64,000 bases of DNA from an uncultured Acetobacterium sp. (GTDB lineage: Bacteria; Bacillota; Clostridia; Eubacteriales; Eubacteriaceae), in assembly GCF_963664135.1 (NCBI RefSeq), contig NZ_OY760905.1:124001-188000 (forward strand), written 5' to 3'. The position numbers were made by a program, and so were the translations under genes. The notes under the pieces are model-generated. The model searched no databases. It saw only the letters and a list, made by a program, of their open reading frames with translations, and was not told where the DNA came from. This document shows, piece after piece, positions 19,451 to 28,013 of this stretch; the first letter of the stretch is position 1; each line of letters begins with the position of its first letter.

Positions 19451-19828
19451 ATGGAAGCAGATTATCGTACTGCCATAACCGTTATCGAGAACAGTTTTAT
19501 CGTGGCACTTCCGGCGGAAATGACCAATGAAAGTATTGTAAATATCGAAAAAATGATTACTGAGAAAGCCTATCAGACCAACATCAACGGTGCAATCCTT
19601 AATTTTTCCATGGTTATGGTGATTGATACCTACACCTATCAGGCTTTTGAGCGGATCACAAATGTTTTTACCCTGATGGGAATTCAGACAATTTGGGTTG
19701 GGTTGCGACCGGGCGTCGTTTTTGGCCTAATTGATTTAGACGTGGCGATTAATCCAAAAATAAAGATGGCAATAAATTTAGAGAATGGTTTGGCCTTGCT
19801 CCACAAAGCAAATGGTAAACGCTGGTAA
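19451..19828 (+). CDS. RsbS-like stressosome core protein (single STAS domain)
   Basis: 125 residues, a stand-alone STAS fold. Its central LNFSMVMVIDTYTYQAFERI holds the position where RsbS is phosphorylated by RsbT (a Ser in Bacillus RsbS; here Ser or a nearby Thr). RsbS caps the stressosome and binds RsbT until phosphorylated. It follows the RsbR-like gene by 34 bp and is followed by the RsbT-like gene, the conserved rsbR-rsbS-rsbT order. The ribosome site is weak (GGTTGAG). Confidence 0.88.
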   Translation: MEADYRTAITVIENSFIVALPAEMTNESIVNIEKMITEKAYQTNINGAILNFSMVMVIDTYTYQAFERITNVFTLMGIQTIWVGLRPGVVFGLIDLDVAINPKIKMAINLENGLALLHKANGKRW

Positions 19829-19835
19829 AGTAACA

Positions 19836-20309
19836 ATGAAAATTTGTCGAAATCAATTGAGCTTTGAAATCAATAAAAATAACACGATCCTGGAATCAAA
19901 AAAAATAGACCTTGTTTTAAGTCACGACAATGAAAATGTCATCTATTCGGTTCGGAGTATTGCTAAAAAAGCGGGCTTCAATTTAACGGATGAGGTATTA
20001 ATAGCCGTGGCAGCGTCAGAATTATCAACAAACATTCTGCGCTATGCGGGGGAAGGTCAGATCGAAATAAGTATTATTCTGGATGAAGCGCATCCGTCTT
20101 ATGGTATTGAGCTGCTCGCAAGTGACCATGGACCGGGGATCAATGACGTTGAACAGGCACTTAAAGAAAATTTCAGTTCGATGGCGAATAGTCTTGGGCA
20201 AGGTCTTCCCAGTGTCCAGCGGATCATGGATGAGTTTTATATCGAATCCGTTTGTGAAAAAGGTACCCGTGTTCTGGCACGTAAATGGGTGGATGATGGA
20301 GAGCATTGA
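19836..20309 (+). CDS. RsbT-like switch kinase (HATPase_c anti-sigma-type)
   Basis: 157 residues with the GHKL ATPase motifs of RsbT/SpoIIAB. The N-box is ASELSTNILRYA (about 67-78), the G1 box DHGPGI (about 105), and the G2 region SLGQGLPSVQRIMDEF (about 125-140) ends in GTRV. RsbT phosphorylates RsbR/RsbS STAS domains and, once released, activates a downstream partner. In Bacillus that is RsbU; none is present here, and the hybrid kinase two genes on is the natural candidate. The start is uncertain: ATG 19836 (chosen, 7 bp after rsbS) or ATG 19812, which overlaps rsbS. Confidence 0.87.
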   Translation: MKICRNQLSFEINKNNTILESKKIDLVLSHDNENVIYSVRSIAKKAGFNLTDEVLIAVAASELSTNILRYAGEGQIEISIILDEAHPSYGIELLASDHGPGINDVEQALKENFSSMANSLGQGLPSVQRIMDEFYIESVCEKGTRVLARKWVDDGEH

Positions 20310-20883
20310 CTATGCCATTAAAATGAGTGCTTTGCTGGGCGATTTATCAGAATGTGGCGATTTGGGTTATGTCAAAGAATATGGCCAAAAATGCTTTATC
20401 TGTCTGATCGATATCCTCGGGCATGGCCGGAAAGCAAGAAGCCTGGCGATTAAAGCGGAAGAATACCTCGAAGCGCATTATCAAAACCATCTGGTCGATG
20501 TCATGCAGGGTCTTCACCAGTATTTACATGGCAGCAGAGGTGGCGTTGTCCTGATGTGCCGTCTGGATATCCCATCTGGAAAACTGATCTATACCGGCAT
20601 TGGAAATATCACGGGTAGAATTATTGGCATCAATCAAAACAGAATGCTCTCAAAGGATGGTATCCTGGGGTTTGGAAACATCAATCCAGTGATTAGTGAA
20701 TGTCAGTTAACACAGCGTGATTTGCTGCTGCTTCATTCGGATGGGATTGCAGAGCATTTTAATACCTTTGACTATTTGCAGTTATTTGCGGGCGATGCAG
20801 AATCGATCGCTAAAGGGGTTCTTTATGAATTAGGAAAAAAAACCGATGATGCGTCCTGCATCGCACTGAAGTATCTAAAATAA
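20293..20883 (+). CDS. RsbX-like PP2C-family phosphatase
   Basis: About 196 residues with the PPM/SpoIIE phosphatase pattern: GDLSECGDLGYVKEYG near 15-30, LIDILGHG (metal-binding Asp and Gly) near 43-50, GGVVLMCRLDI, LLLLHSDGIAEHF (Asp) near 145 and a terminal TDDASCIALK (Asp). In Bacillus, RsbX dephosphorylates RsbR/RsbS and resets the stressosome. It overlaps the 3' end of the RsbT-like gene by 17 bp, so translation is coupled. Two adjacent ATGs (20293, 20296) are possible. Upstream in-frame codons lie wholly inside the RsbT gene and were rejected. Confidence 0.85.
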   Translation: MMESIDYAIKMSALLGDLSECGDLGYVKEYGQKCFICLIDILGHGRKARSLAIKAEEYLEAHYQNHLVDVMQGLHQYLHGSRGGVVLMCRLDIPSGKLIYTGIGNITGRIIGINQNRMLSKDGILGFGNINPVISECQLTQRDLLLLHSDGIAEHFNTFDYLQLFAGDAESIAKGVLYELGKKTDDASCIALKYLK

Positions 20884-20904
20884 AGTCGGAATCGAGGTAA
20901 AGTA

Positions 20905-23900
20905 ATGATCGAATTGGGTCATATTAAAGTTGATGGCAATAGTTCATTAATCGAGGCACGCAAAAAAGCCCGCCAGATTGCGCTCAAATTGGGCTGTACT
21001 GAGGTCAGAGCAACACGAATTGAAGCCGCTTTGTCTGAAACCATCCGACAGTTACTTGATGATAACAATAAAGTTAATATTATTATCGCAGTTACGGAAA
21101 TCCATGATAAAAAGTGTCTTTCGATAGCTTTTGATAATCTTGATGTGCCGGTAAAAATGGAATTTGCAGAACGATACTTTAATGATTTGACAATACTAAA
21201 AAAATCAGACGGTAAATTTGTGGCCACTGTTTTTTTGCCATTTATATCTGTTGATCCGGAATTTTGTGACGCACTGATTAACGAATTACGTGCTGAAATT
21301 GAGTCGCCATCCAAGGAAGAATTAATTCAGGAAATTGAACAAAAGAATCGGGAATTGATCAACAGTCGGGAGTTTATGGAGTCTGTCCTCGAAAACTTGC
21401 AGGCGGCCGTCTATGTAAAAGATCTAAAAGGCAGATATACTTATATTAACAAACAATGGGAAGATGTGACCGGTTTTAAACGGGAGGCCTGCATCGGTAA
21501 AACCGCTAAGTCGGTATTTAAATCGAGTCAGGGTGAAGCATATGATCAAAATGATCTCAATGTGATTCGATTAAAAGAAATTCAGATAACCGAAGAGCAT
21601 TCCATCAAAAATAAGATTAATAAAACCTATTTGTCCACTAAAGTACCCATGAAACAAAATGGTGAAATTATCGGACTTTGTAGTATTTCTACGGATATCA
21701 CCCAACGAAAGCACATGGAAGAGGAACTTTTTGAAGCAAAAAAAGTAGCTGAAGAAGCTGCTAAATCGAAATCAGATTTTTTGGCCAATATGAGTCATGA
21801 GATACGAACACCCATGAATGCGATCCTCGGCATGAGTTATCTAATCCAAAAAACGGATCTGTCAGAAAAGCAGAAAGACTATGTTGATAAAATTCAGCAA
21901 TCTGGTCAACATTTACTGGGTGTTATTAATGATATTTTGGATTTTTCGAAAATTGAAGCAGGAAAACTGGATATTGAATGCATTGATTTTAAATTGTATG
22001 AAGTGCTCGATAATTTATCCAATTGTATCAGCGAAAAATGCCTGTCAAAAGGGTTAGAGCTTGTCTTTGACATTCATCCGGATGTCCCCAACGAATTATG
22101 CGGCGATCCGCTGCGAATTGGACAAATACTGATTAACTATGTTAACAATGCAATTAAATTTACCGAACTGGGTGAGATTATTGTTAGAATCAGGAAAGAA
22201 AAGGAATCGACCACTGGGTTCTTGCTGCGATTTGAAGTTCAGGATACCGGAATCGGCTTAACTGCCAATCAGAAATCAAAATTATTTCAATCCTTCCAGC
22301 AGGCTGATACATCGACTACTCGAAAATATGGTGGTACCGGGTTGGGGCTGGCAATTTCCAAAGATTTGGCCAGCTTAATGGGTGGTGAAGTCGGAGTGGC
22401 ATCCGAATATGGAAAAGGCAGTATCTTTTGGTTTACGACTCATTTTCGCATTTCGCCAAAAACAGAAAAATCGATTATTTCACATGAGTTGTTAAAAGGC
22501 GTTCATGCTCTCGTTGTCGATGACAATAATCAGGCCCGTTTAATCCTGTCGGCAATGTTAAAATCCATGGCTGTGCGAGTTGATGAAGCCGGTTCTGGCG
22601 CAAGTGCCATCGCGATGATTCAAGCAGCCGATCAGCGAAATGAACCCTATGAGATTGCTTTTATTGACATGCAAATGCCTGATTTAAATGGTATTCAAAC
22701 CGTCACGCGGTTAAATCAAATCGAATTGAAGCGTCCACCCAAATATGTGATGGTAACCGGATTTGGAAGAGAAGAAGTTTTCTTTGAAGCCAAACGGGTG
22801 GGCTTTGAACTGGTAATGGTCAAGCCGGTTAATCTTTGGGTATTGTATGAAACCATCCAGAGAATTGTTGGCAAAAATGCGATTAATGAATCTGAAGAAA
22901 ACAAACAACGATTAATTAGTATTCAGAGAAAGAACCTGCAGGCAATTGCCGGGGCTAAAATTTTACTGGTTGAGGATAATGAGCTGAATCAGATTGTTGC
23001 CATTGAACTCCTTAAAGAAGGTGGCTTTATGATTGATGTAGCTAACAATGGACAGATAGCAGTAGAAATGGTCAATCAAAATGCTTATGATTTGGTCTTG
23101 ATGGATATGCAGATGCCAGTTTTAGACGGGCTTGAAGCGACCAAAAAAATTCGCTCAGAGCGGCGGTTTGCTGAGCTTCGCATTGTCGCCATGACAGCGA
23201 ATGCTATGGCCGGAGATCGGGACCGCTGTATTGCCGCCGGGATGAATGATCATTTGCCTAAGCCCATCGAGCCGAGTGATCTTTTTGAGATGCTAACCCG
23301 GTGGATATCACCATTGAATCATGGCGCGGATTCGGTTGATCGCAGTGAGATGAACGGCGATCAACTGCCGGACGATGGTTTAGATATCAGAATCAGCGGT
23401 CTGGATGTGGAACTGGGACTGAAACGGGTTCTGGGCAAGAAAAAATCCTATCTGAATCTGCTGCGAAAATTTGTTTCAGGGCAAAAGAACACGGTTGCAG
23501 ACCTGGAACAGGCAATCAGCAATGACGATTATAATGGAGCGGAAAGACTTGTTCATACATTAAAGGGAGTATCAGGAAATGTTGGGGCAATGGATATAAA
23601 ACACGCTGCAACCATCCTCGAAACGGCAATACACGAACAGCCAAGCAAGGATTCGTTAAAACCGCTCGTCATAAATCTGAGTATCCTATTAAAATCGATG
23701 CTAAAATCACTCGAAGCGCATTTGCCAGACGAAAACAATCGCGTTGAAATAAACAATTCGATTGCTTCGAAAGATGAACTGGTCCATTTTTTAGAAGAAT
23801 TGCTACCAGGTATTCAAACTCGAAAGCCCAAAAAATGTACAGCGGTACTCGAATTATATCATCAGCTTTTGTGGCCGAATGAAATCAAAGCTGAAGCGAC

Positions 23901-23988
23901 AAAACTGATACAGCTTGTTTCCAAATATAAGTTTAAGGAAGCTGAAGAACAAGCGGATTCCTTATTAATCAAATTAAGTGAGGTTTGA
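20905..23988 (+). CDS. Hybrid histidine kinase with decayed RsbT-like N-terminus (GHKL-PAS-HisKA-HATPase-REC-REC-HPt)
   Basis: 1027 residues. Order: a decayed RsbT-like GHKL domain (about 1-120), coiled coil, PAS (about 150-275), HisKA with His298 in MSHEIRTPMN, HATPase_c (DTGIGL, GGTGLGLAI), REC1 (Asp588 in FIDMQMPD), REC2 (DMQMPVLDG, MTANAM, LPKP) and HPt with His884 in HTLKGVSGN. The chain allows a full phosphorelay. The N-terminal domain aligns well by eye with the operon's RsbT protein, but the N-box Asn is Gln (SETIRQ) and the DxGxG box is lost (DNLDVP). It probably no longer binds ATP and may act as a docking surface for stressosome STAS proteins (inference). It starts 21 bp after the phosphatase gene. 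Confidence 0.9.
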   Translation: MIELGHIKVDGNSSLIEARKKARQIALKLGCTEVRATRIEAALSETIRQLLDDNNKVNIIIAVTEIHDKKCLSIAFDNLDVPVKMEFAERYFNDLTILKKSDGKFVATVFLPFISVDPEFCDALINELRAEIESPSKEELIQEIEQKNRELINSREFMESVLENLQAAVYVKDLKGRYTYINKQWEDVTGFKREACIGKTAKSVFKSSQGEAYDQNDLNVIRLKEIQITEEHSIKNKINKTYLSTKVPMKQNGEIIGLCSISTDITQRKHMEEELFEAKKVAEEAAKSKSDFLANMSHEIRTPMNAILGMSYLIQKTDLSEKQKDYVDKIQQSGQHLLGVINDILDFSKIEAGKLDIECIDFKLYEVLDNLSNCISEKCLSKGLELVFDIHPDVPNELCGDPLRIGQILINYVNNAIKFTELGEIIVRIRKEKESTTGFLLRFEVQDTGIGLTANQKSKLFQSFQQADTSTTRKYGGTGLGLAISKDLASLMGGEVGVASEYGKGSIFWFTTHFRISPKTEKSIISHELLKGVHALVVDDNNQARLILSAMLKSMAVRVDEAGSGASAIAMIQAADQRNEPYEIAFIDMQMPDLNGIQTVTRLNQIELKRPPKYVMVTGFGREEVFFEAKRVGFELVMVKPVNLWVLYETIQRIVGKNAINESEENKQRLISIQRKNLQAIAGAKILLVEDNELNQIVAIELLKEGGFMIDVANNGQIAVEMVNQNAYDLVLMDMQMPVLDGLEATKKIRSERRFAELRIVAMTANAMAGDRDRCIAAGMNDHLPKPIEPSDLFEMLTRWISPLNHGADSVDRSEMNGDQLPDDGLDIRISGLDVELGLKRVLGKKKSYLNLLRKFVSGQKNTVADLEQAISNDDYNGAERLVHTLKGVSGNVGAMDIKHAATILETAIHEQPSKDSLKPLVINLSILLKSMLKSLEAHLPDENNRVEINNSIASKDELVHFLEELLPGIQTRKPKKCTAVLELYHQLLWPNEIKAEATKLIQLVSKYKFKEAEEQADSLLIKLSEV

Positions 23989-23990
23989 TT

Positions 23991-25106
23991 ATGAAAAAAT
24001 TATCAGAATGCAGCATTTTAATCGTCGATGATACCGAAATGAATATTGATCTTCTGGTGGAAGCACTGGGAGATGACTATGATCTCTCCGTGGCAATGGA
24101 TGGTGAAGCGGCCCTGGAAATTATCGATATGGATCTGCCGGATTTAATTTTATTGGATATCATGATGCCGGGAATGAGTGGCTATGAGGTATGTGAAAAA
24201 TTAAAAAAGGACCCCCAAACAGCCGACATTCCGATTGTTTTTTTGACAGCCATGACGGATATTGGCAGTAAAACAAAAGGATTTGAAGCCGGAGCGGTCG
24301 ATTATATTACCAAACCATTTGAAATTCTGGAAGTCAAGGCTCGGGTCCAAACGCACCTCTTTATTACGATTGCCAAAAAAGAATTGGCCAGCCAAAATGA
24401 AAAACTCGAGCAACGGGTGGAAGAACGAACTCGGGAATTATGTCTGACCCAGGAAATTACCATTGAAGCACTGGCGTCTCTGGCCGAATATCGGGATCCA
24501 GACACTGGCGGACACATTGACCGCACTAAGAATTACGTCAAAATTCTGGCTGAAAAACTCAGCACCACCGAAAAATATCAGAAGATTTTAAACGAAGAAA
24601 TCATAAAAATATTTTATAAGTCAGCACCACTTCACGATATTGGAAAAATCGGCATTCGCGATGAAATTCTGCTAAAGCCTGGCAAATTGACTTTTGAAGA
24701 ATTTGAGGAAATGAAAAAACATACCACGATAGGCTATGAGGCCCTACGGATTGCCTCATTAAAGCTTGGTGAAAATTCTTTTTTGAAACATGCCATGGAG
24801 TTTTCAAAATGTCATCAGGAGAAGTGGAATGGAACCGGCTATCCGGATGGTCTGTCCGGTGATGAGATCCCTATTGCGGGAAGAATTATGGCCATTGCTG
24901 ATGTCTATGATGCCTTGATCAGTAAGCGTGTCTACAAACCGCCGTTTACCCATCGAAGCGCCGTAGCAATCATAAAAGAAGGTCGCGGAGTTCATTTTGA
25001 CCCGATGATGGTTGATGCTTTCGAAGCAGTAACTGAAGAATTCCGCCAAATCGCCATTAAATTTGCAGACTGTGAAGAGGAATTAGTAACGTTAAATGAG
25101 GTGTAG
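23991..25106 (+). CDS. Response regulator with HD-GYP c-di-GMP phosphodiesterase domain (RpfG-like)
   Basis: 371 residues: receiver domain (about 8-125, phospho-acceptor Asp56 in LLDIMMPG), coiled-coil linker (about 130-165), then HD-GYP with HD at 215-216 and GYP at 283-285. Catalytic motifs look intact, so phosphorylation probably controls c-di-GMP hydrolysis. The ATG is 2 bp after the hybrid kinase stop, making it the obvious target of that kinase's HPt domain and the end point of the stressosome operon. I chose ATG 23991 with GAGG 8 nt upstream over the TTG two codons earlier. Confidence 0.92.
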   Translation: MKKLSECSILIVDDTEMNIDLLVEALGDDYDLSVAMDGEAALEIIDMDLPDLILLDIMMPGMSGYEVCEKLKKDPQTADIPIVFLTAMTDIGSKTKGFEAGAVDYITKPFEILEVKARVQTHLFITIAKKELASQNEKLEQRVEERTRELCLTQEITIEALASLAEYRDPDTGGHIDRTKNYVKILAEKLSTTEKYQKILNEEIIKIFYKSAPLHDIGKIGIRDEILLKPGKLTFEEFEEMKKHTTIGYEALRIASLKLGENSFLKHAMEFSKCHQEKWNGTGYPDGLSGDEIPIAGRIMAIADVYDALISKRVYKPPFTHRSAVAIIKEGRGVHFDPMMVDAFEAVTEEFRQIAIKFADCEEELVTLNEV

Positions 25107-25114
25107 ATACAATA

Positions 25115-25149
25115 AAAAGACGTGCGAACTTGACTTGGGCAGGTTTTTT
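25115..25149 (+). terminator. Possible weak terminator ending the stressosome operon
   Basis: An imperfect stem (AAAGACGTGC ... GGGCAGGTTTTTT) followed by a T-run. It has several mismatches, so confidence is low. Confidence 0.35.
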
Positions 25150-25182
25150 CTATTAGAATGAGATAAAAAAGAGGTGACATGC

Positions 25183-26568
25183 ATGCCCGTTAATTCATTT
25201 GAAGATTACCCGATGTCCTGGAAACCGACCTTGAATCATTCGATCAAACCTCTGTATCTCGCCCTGGCCCAGCAACTGGAGCAGGATATTAAAAAGGGGA
25301 ACCTGCTGCCGGGAACAAAGCTGCCGCCGCAGCGGGAGCTGGCCGATTTTCTGGATATCAATGTCAGCACCGTTTCAAAAGCCTGTAAGGTCTGCGAATT
25401 AAAAGGCCTGCTCAGTGCGACCGTCGGTAGTGGCACCTTTGTGTCCTTTGATGCGCTGGCTAATGCCTATTTACTGCCCGATGACAAACCGAGAAACCTG
25501 ATTGAGATGGGCGCTGTCTTTCCGGATACCGCCTCGTTTGGACCCTTGATTGACCATTTAAAAGAAATGCTGAATGAATCAGATGCGGAGAAATTATTTA
25601 ATTACAGCCGACCCAACGCCAATCTCTGGCTGAAAGATGCCGCGGTGAAACTGATGGAAAAGGGCGGATTCAGTCCAAATCCCGATAGTATTCTTTTCGC
25701 CAACGGCGGTCAGAACGCCATTACCGCCATTCTTGCCGGTCTTTGCCGACATGGCGATAAAATTGGTGCCGATCCCCATACCTATTCCGGTTTAAAAACA
25801 ACGGCCTCGATGCTGGGGATTCAGTTAACACCGATCCGGCATTTGGATGGAGAAATGGATGCGGAAGCGCTGATTGATGCCTGTAAAAATGAAAACATCA
25901 AGGGCATTTATTTAATCCCCGATAATCACAATCCCACCACCCATACCATGTCGGTGGAGCGTCGCCAAATAATTGGCGAGATTGCCAGGGAATACGGGAT
26001 CTTTATCATTGAGGATGGGGCTTATCATATTCTCAGCCGGGAAACCCGGCCGGCGGTGGCGTCATTTGCTCCAGAGCAGACCATCTATATTGCCAGCATG
26101 TCAAAAACCCTGGCCCCGGGATTACGGATGGCCTATGTATCGGTACCGGAATCCTACCGAAAAGCGGTGTCCAAAGCGCTATACAACTTAAACATTTCAG
26201 TTTCGCCGCTGATGGCGGTTCTGGGAGCCCGGGTGATCGTTTCCGGACAGCTTGATGACTTTATCAAAAATCATCAGAATAATGCAGCCAGGCGCAACGC
26301 TTTGGTTAATGCTTATTTATGTGATTATCAATGCCGCGGCGACGAAACCGGGATATTCCGCTGGTTGTTATTGCCGGGGTCCATCAACGGGTCCGATTTT
26401 GAGGCGCTGGCGTTAAAAAATGGCGTTCGGTTGTATGCCGCCGAGCGGTTTACGGTGGGGAAGAGTTTACCAAGCCGAGCCGTGCGGATGTCCATCGGTG
26501 CGCCGGAAACCCTGGAAGAGTTGGAACAAGGCCTACGAATTTTAAAAAAGCTGTTAGATCAGATTTAG
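25183..26568 (+). CDS. MocR-type regulator (GntR HTH fused to aminotransferase fold)
   Basis: 461 residues. An N-terminal winged helix of the GntR family (about 20-85: LYLALAQQLEQDI, GTKLPPQRELADFLDINVSTVSKA) is followed by a class-I aminotransferase-like domain. The latter has the PLP-binding lysine context SMSKTLAPGLRMAY (about 310) and the NPTTHTMS loop. MocR/PdxR/GabR proteins use PLP or an aldimine to control vitamin B6, GABA or amino-acid genes; the effector here is unknown. The next gene pair (AzlCD, amino-acid export) is a plausible target although a terminator lies between. GAGGTGA lies 5 nt before the chosen ATG; an in-frame GTG at 25174 overlaps it. Confidence 0.88.
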   Translation: MPVNSFEDYPMSWKPTLNHSIKPLYLALAQQLEQDIKKGNLLPGTKLPPQRELADFLDINVSTVSKACKVCELKGLLSATVGSGTFVSFDALANAYLLPDDKPRNLIEMGAVFPDTASFGPLIDHLKEMLNESDAEKLFNYSRPNANLWLKDAAVKLMEKGGFSPNPDSILFANGGQNAITAILAGLCRHGDKIGADPHTYSGLKTTASMLGIQLTPIRHLDGEMDAEALIDACKNENIKGIYLIPDNHNPTTHTMSVERRQIIGEIAREYGIFIIEDGAYHILSRETRPAVASFAPEQTIYIASMSKTLAPGLRMAYVSVPESYRKAVSKALYNLNISVSPLMAVLGARVIVSGQLDDFIKNHQNNAARRNALVNAYLCDYQCRGDETGIFRWLLLPGSINGSDFEALALKNGVRLYAAERFTVGKSLPSRAVRMSIGAPETLEELEQGLRILKKLLDQI

Positions 26569-26582
26569 ATCCACAAATTTGT

Positions 26583-26618
26583 ACGCCATACATTTATTTT
26601 ATTGTATGGTGTATTTTT
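26583..26618 (+). terminator. Terminator after the MocR-type gene
   Basis: ACGCCATACA / TGTATGGTGT hairpin followed by TATTTTT, 15 bp after the stop. Confidence 0.8.
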
Positions 26619-26669
26619 GCGTGTTAAAATGAGGCTCAAATCAAATTTAAGACGTGAAGGGAGTATCTC

Positions 26670-27398
26670 ATGAAGAAAAATCTGGTTTTTGCCCTGCAGC
26701 AAGTGGTGCCTGTTATCTTTCCATATTTGTTTATCGGTATTGCCTTTGGTGTCCTGATGGATGAGGCCGGCTATTCAGTGGGCTGGTCTTTTTTATCCGG
26801 CGTCTTCATTTATGCCGGTTCGATGCAGATTGTCATGGTATCACTGCTGACTGCCGGAGCGTCGCTGGGAACCATTGCGATGATGACTTTTTTTGTCAAT
26901 GCCCGTCACATTTTTTATGGTATTGCCTTTATTGACACGTTCAGAAAGATGGGTTGGAAATATCCTTACATGGTGGTCACATTAACTGATGAGGTTTATT
27001 CAATTCTTTGTGCAATTAAATATCCCAATGATTTGGCGATTAAAAAAGTCAATTTTCAGATTACTCTGATTCTTCATCTGGTCTGGATTTTCAGCTGTGT
27101 TGCCGGAGCCCTCTTTGGTCAACTGATTCCCTTTGATCTGGCTGGCATCGAATTTTCAGCCACGGCTTTCTTTGTCACCGTCTGTATGAATCAATGGCAG
27201 CAGATGGATAGTCATCTGCCGGCAATCACCGGTTTGATCAGTGCCCTGGTATTCTATTTTATCCTTGGACCCAATCAGTTCATCCTACCGGCGCTTTCAG
27301 TTAGTGTGCTGGCGTTGGTGTTGATGAAAACAAAAATCCATCCGACTAAGACCTTGGCTATTGATCCCGGCAGGGAAGAGGTCAATTATGAATATTGA
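26670..27398 (+). CDS. azlC: AzlC-family branched-chain amino acid exporter, large subunit
   Basis: 242 residues, about eight hydrophobic segments. The pattern of family AzlC is clear: IPYLFIGIAFG-like start, YAGSMQIVM near 48-57, FFVNARHIFYG near 75-85 and LTDEVYSI near 105. In Bacillus, AzlC with AzlD exports branched-chain amino acids and analogues such as 4-azaleucine. A GGGAG ribosome site precedes the ATG. Its 3' end overlaps azlD by 11 bp. It lies downstream of a MocR-type regulator that may control it (inference from position). Confidence 0.88.
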   Translation: MKKNLVFALQQVVPVIFPYLFIGIAFGVLMDEAGYSVGWSFLSGVFIYAGSMQIVMVSLLTAGASLGTIAMMTFFVNARHIFYGIAFIDTFRKMGWKYPYMVVTLTDEVYSILCAIKYPNDLAIKKVNFQITLILHLVWIFSCVAGALFGQLIPFDLAGIEFSATAFFVTVCMNQWQQMDSHLPAITGLISALVFYFILGPNQFILPALSVSVLALVLMKTKIHPTKTLAIDPGREEVNYEY

Positions 27399-27732
27399 TT
27401 GGAAATATGCGTTGGCGGCCATCGTGGTCGTGGTTCTGGTTACCGTGTTTACACGGGCGCTGCCATTTATTTTCTTTGGCCGTAAAAAAGAACTGCCAGC
27501 AACGGTCACTTATCTGGGAATGGTTCTACCGGCAGCGATTATGATTATTCTGGTGATCTTTTGTTTGCGAAACATCGGGTTCACGGTCTTTCCCTATGGT
27601 TTGCCGGAACTCCTAGCGGTCGGCATCGTGGTGATCGTGCAGTTCTTTAAAAAAAATGTTTTTCTGAGTATCATCACCGGAACCGGACTGTATATGATTT
27701 TAATTCGGATGCCTTTTTTTATGGGCGCATAA
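27388..27732 (+). CDS. azlD: AzlD-family small subunit of branched-chain amino acid exporter
   Basis: 114 residues, about four membrane helices, with the family core TRALPFIFFGRKKELPATVTYLG near 20-45 split by a short loop. It acts with AzlC. The start ATG at 27388 lies inside the end of azlC with GAAGAGG 8 nt upstream; this gives the usual family length, so I preferred it over an earlier ATG at 27361. Confidence 0.87.
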   Translation: MNIDWKYALAAIVVVVLVTVFTRALPFIFFGRKKELPATVTYLGMVLPAAIMIILVIFCLRNIGFTVFPYGLPELLAVGIVVIVQFFKKNVFLSIITGTGLYMILIRMPFFMGA

Positions 27733-27760
27733 TCGAATTGAACCGAACAAAACATAACCA

Positions 27761-27812
27761 AGGCCAGACTGCCGATAATTAATTTTATCTTCAGAGTCAG
27801 GTCTTTTTCTTT
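27761..27812 (+). terminator. Probable terminator after azlCD
   Basis: Stem AGGCCAGACT / AGTCAGGTCT with one mismatch and one wobble, loop of about 24 bases, then TTTTTCTTTT. Confidence 0.5.
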
Positions 27813-27862
27813 TATTAGATAAATGCAATAACAAAGGCAAGAAAAAATTTCGAGAATCATTC

Positions 27863-27891
27863 TTGACAAAAAATTCAATTTGTTGTAGAGT
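27863..27891 (+). promoter_or_regulatory. Sigma-A promoter of the TrmB-lysA operon
   Basis: TTGACA, 17-bp spacer, TAGAGT. It gives a leader of about 115 nt that contains a GATCTG/CAGATC hairpin (around 27949-27978) enclosed by an AT-rich inverted repeat. It does not resemble a lysine riboswitch. Confidence 0.65.
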
Positions 27892-28013
27892 AGTACTAAG
27901 CAGGAACACTAATTAAAAATTACAACGAAATTTAGAAAATCCCAATCGATCTGCGAAAGAACAGCCTGTACAGATCCGTTTATTAATTTTAATCAAGTAA
28001 GGACTCAGAAGTT

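Noticed and set aside
27892-28013. Lysine riboswitch before the TrmB-lysA operon
   Set aside because: The leader is too short and lacks the conserved L-box helices; only a simple hairpin is visible.
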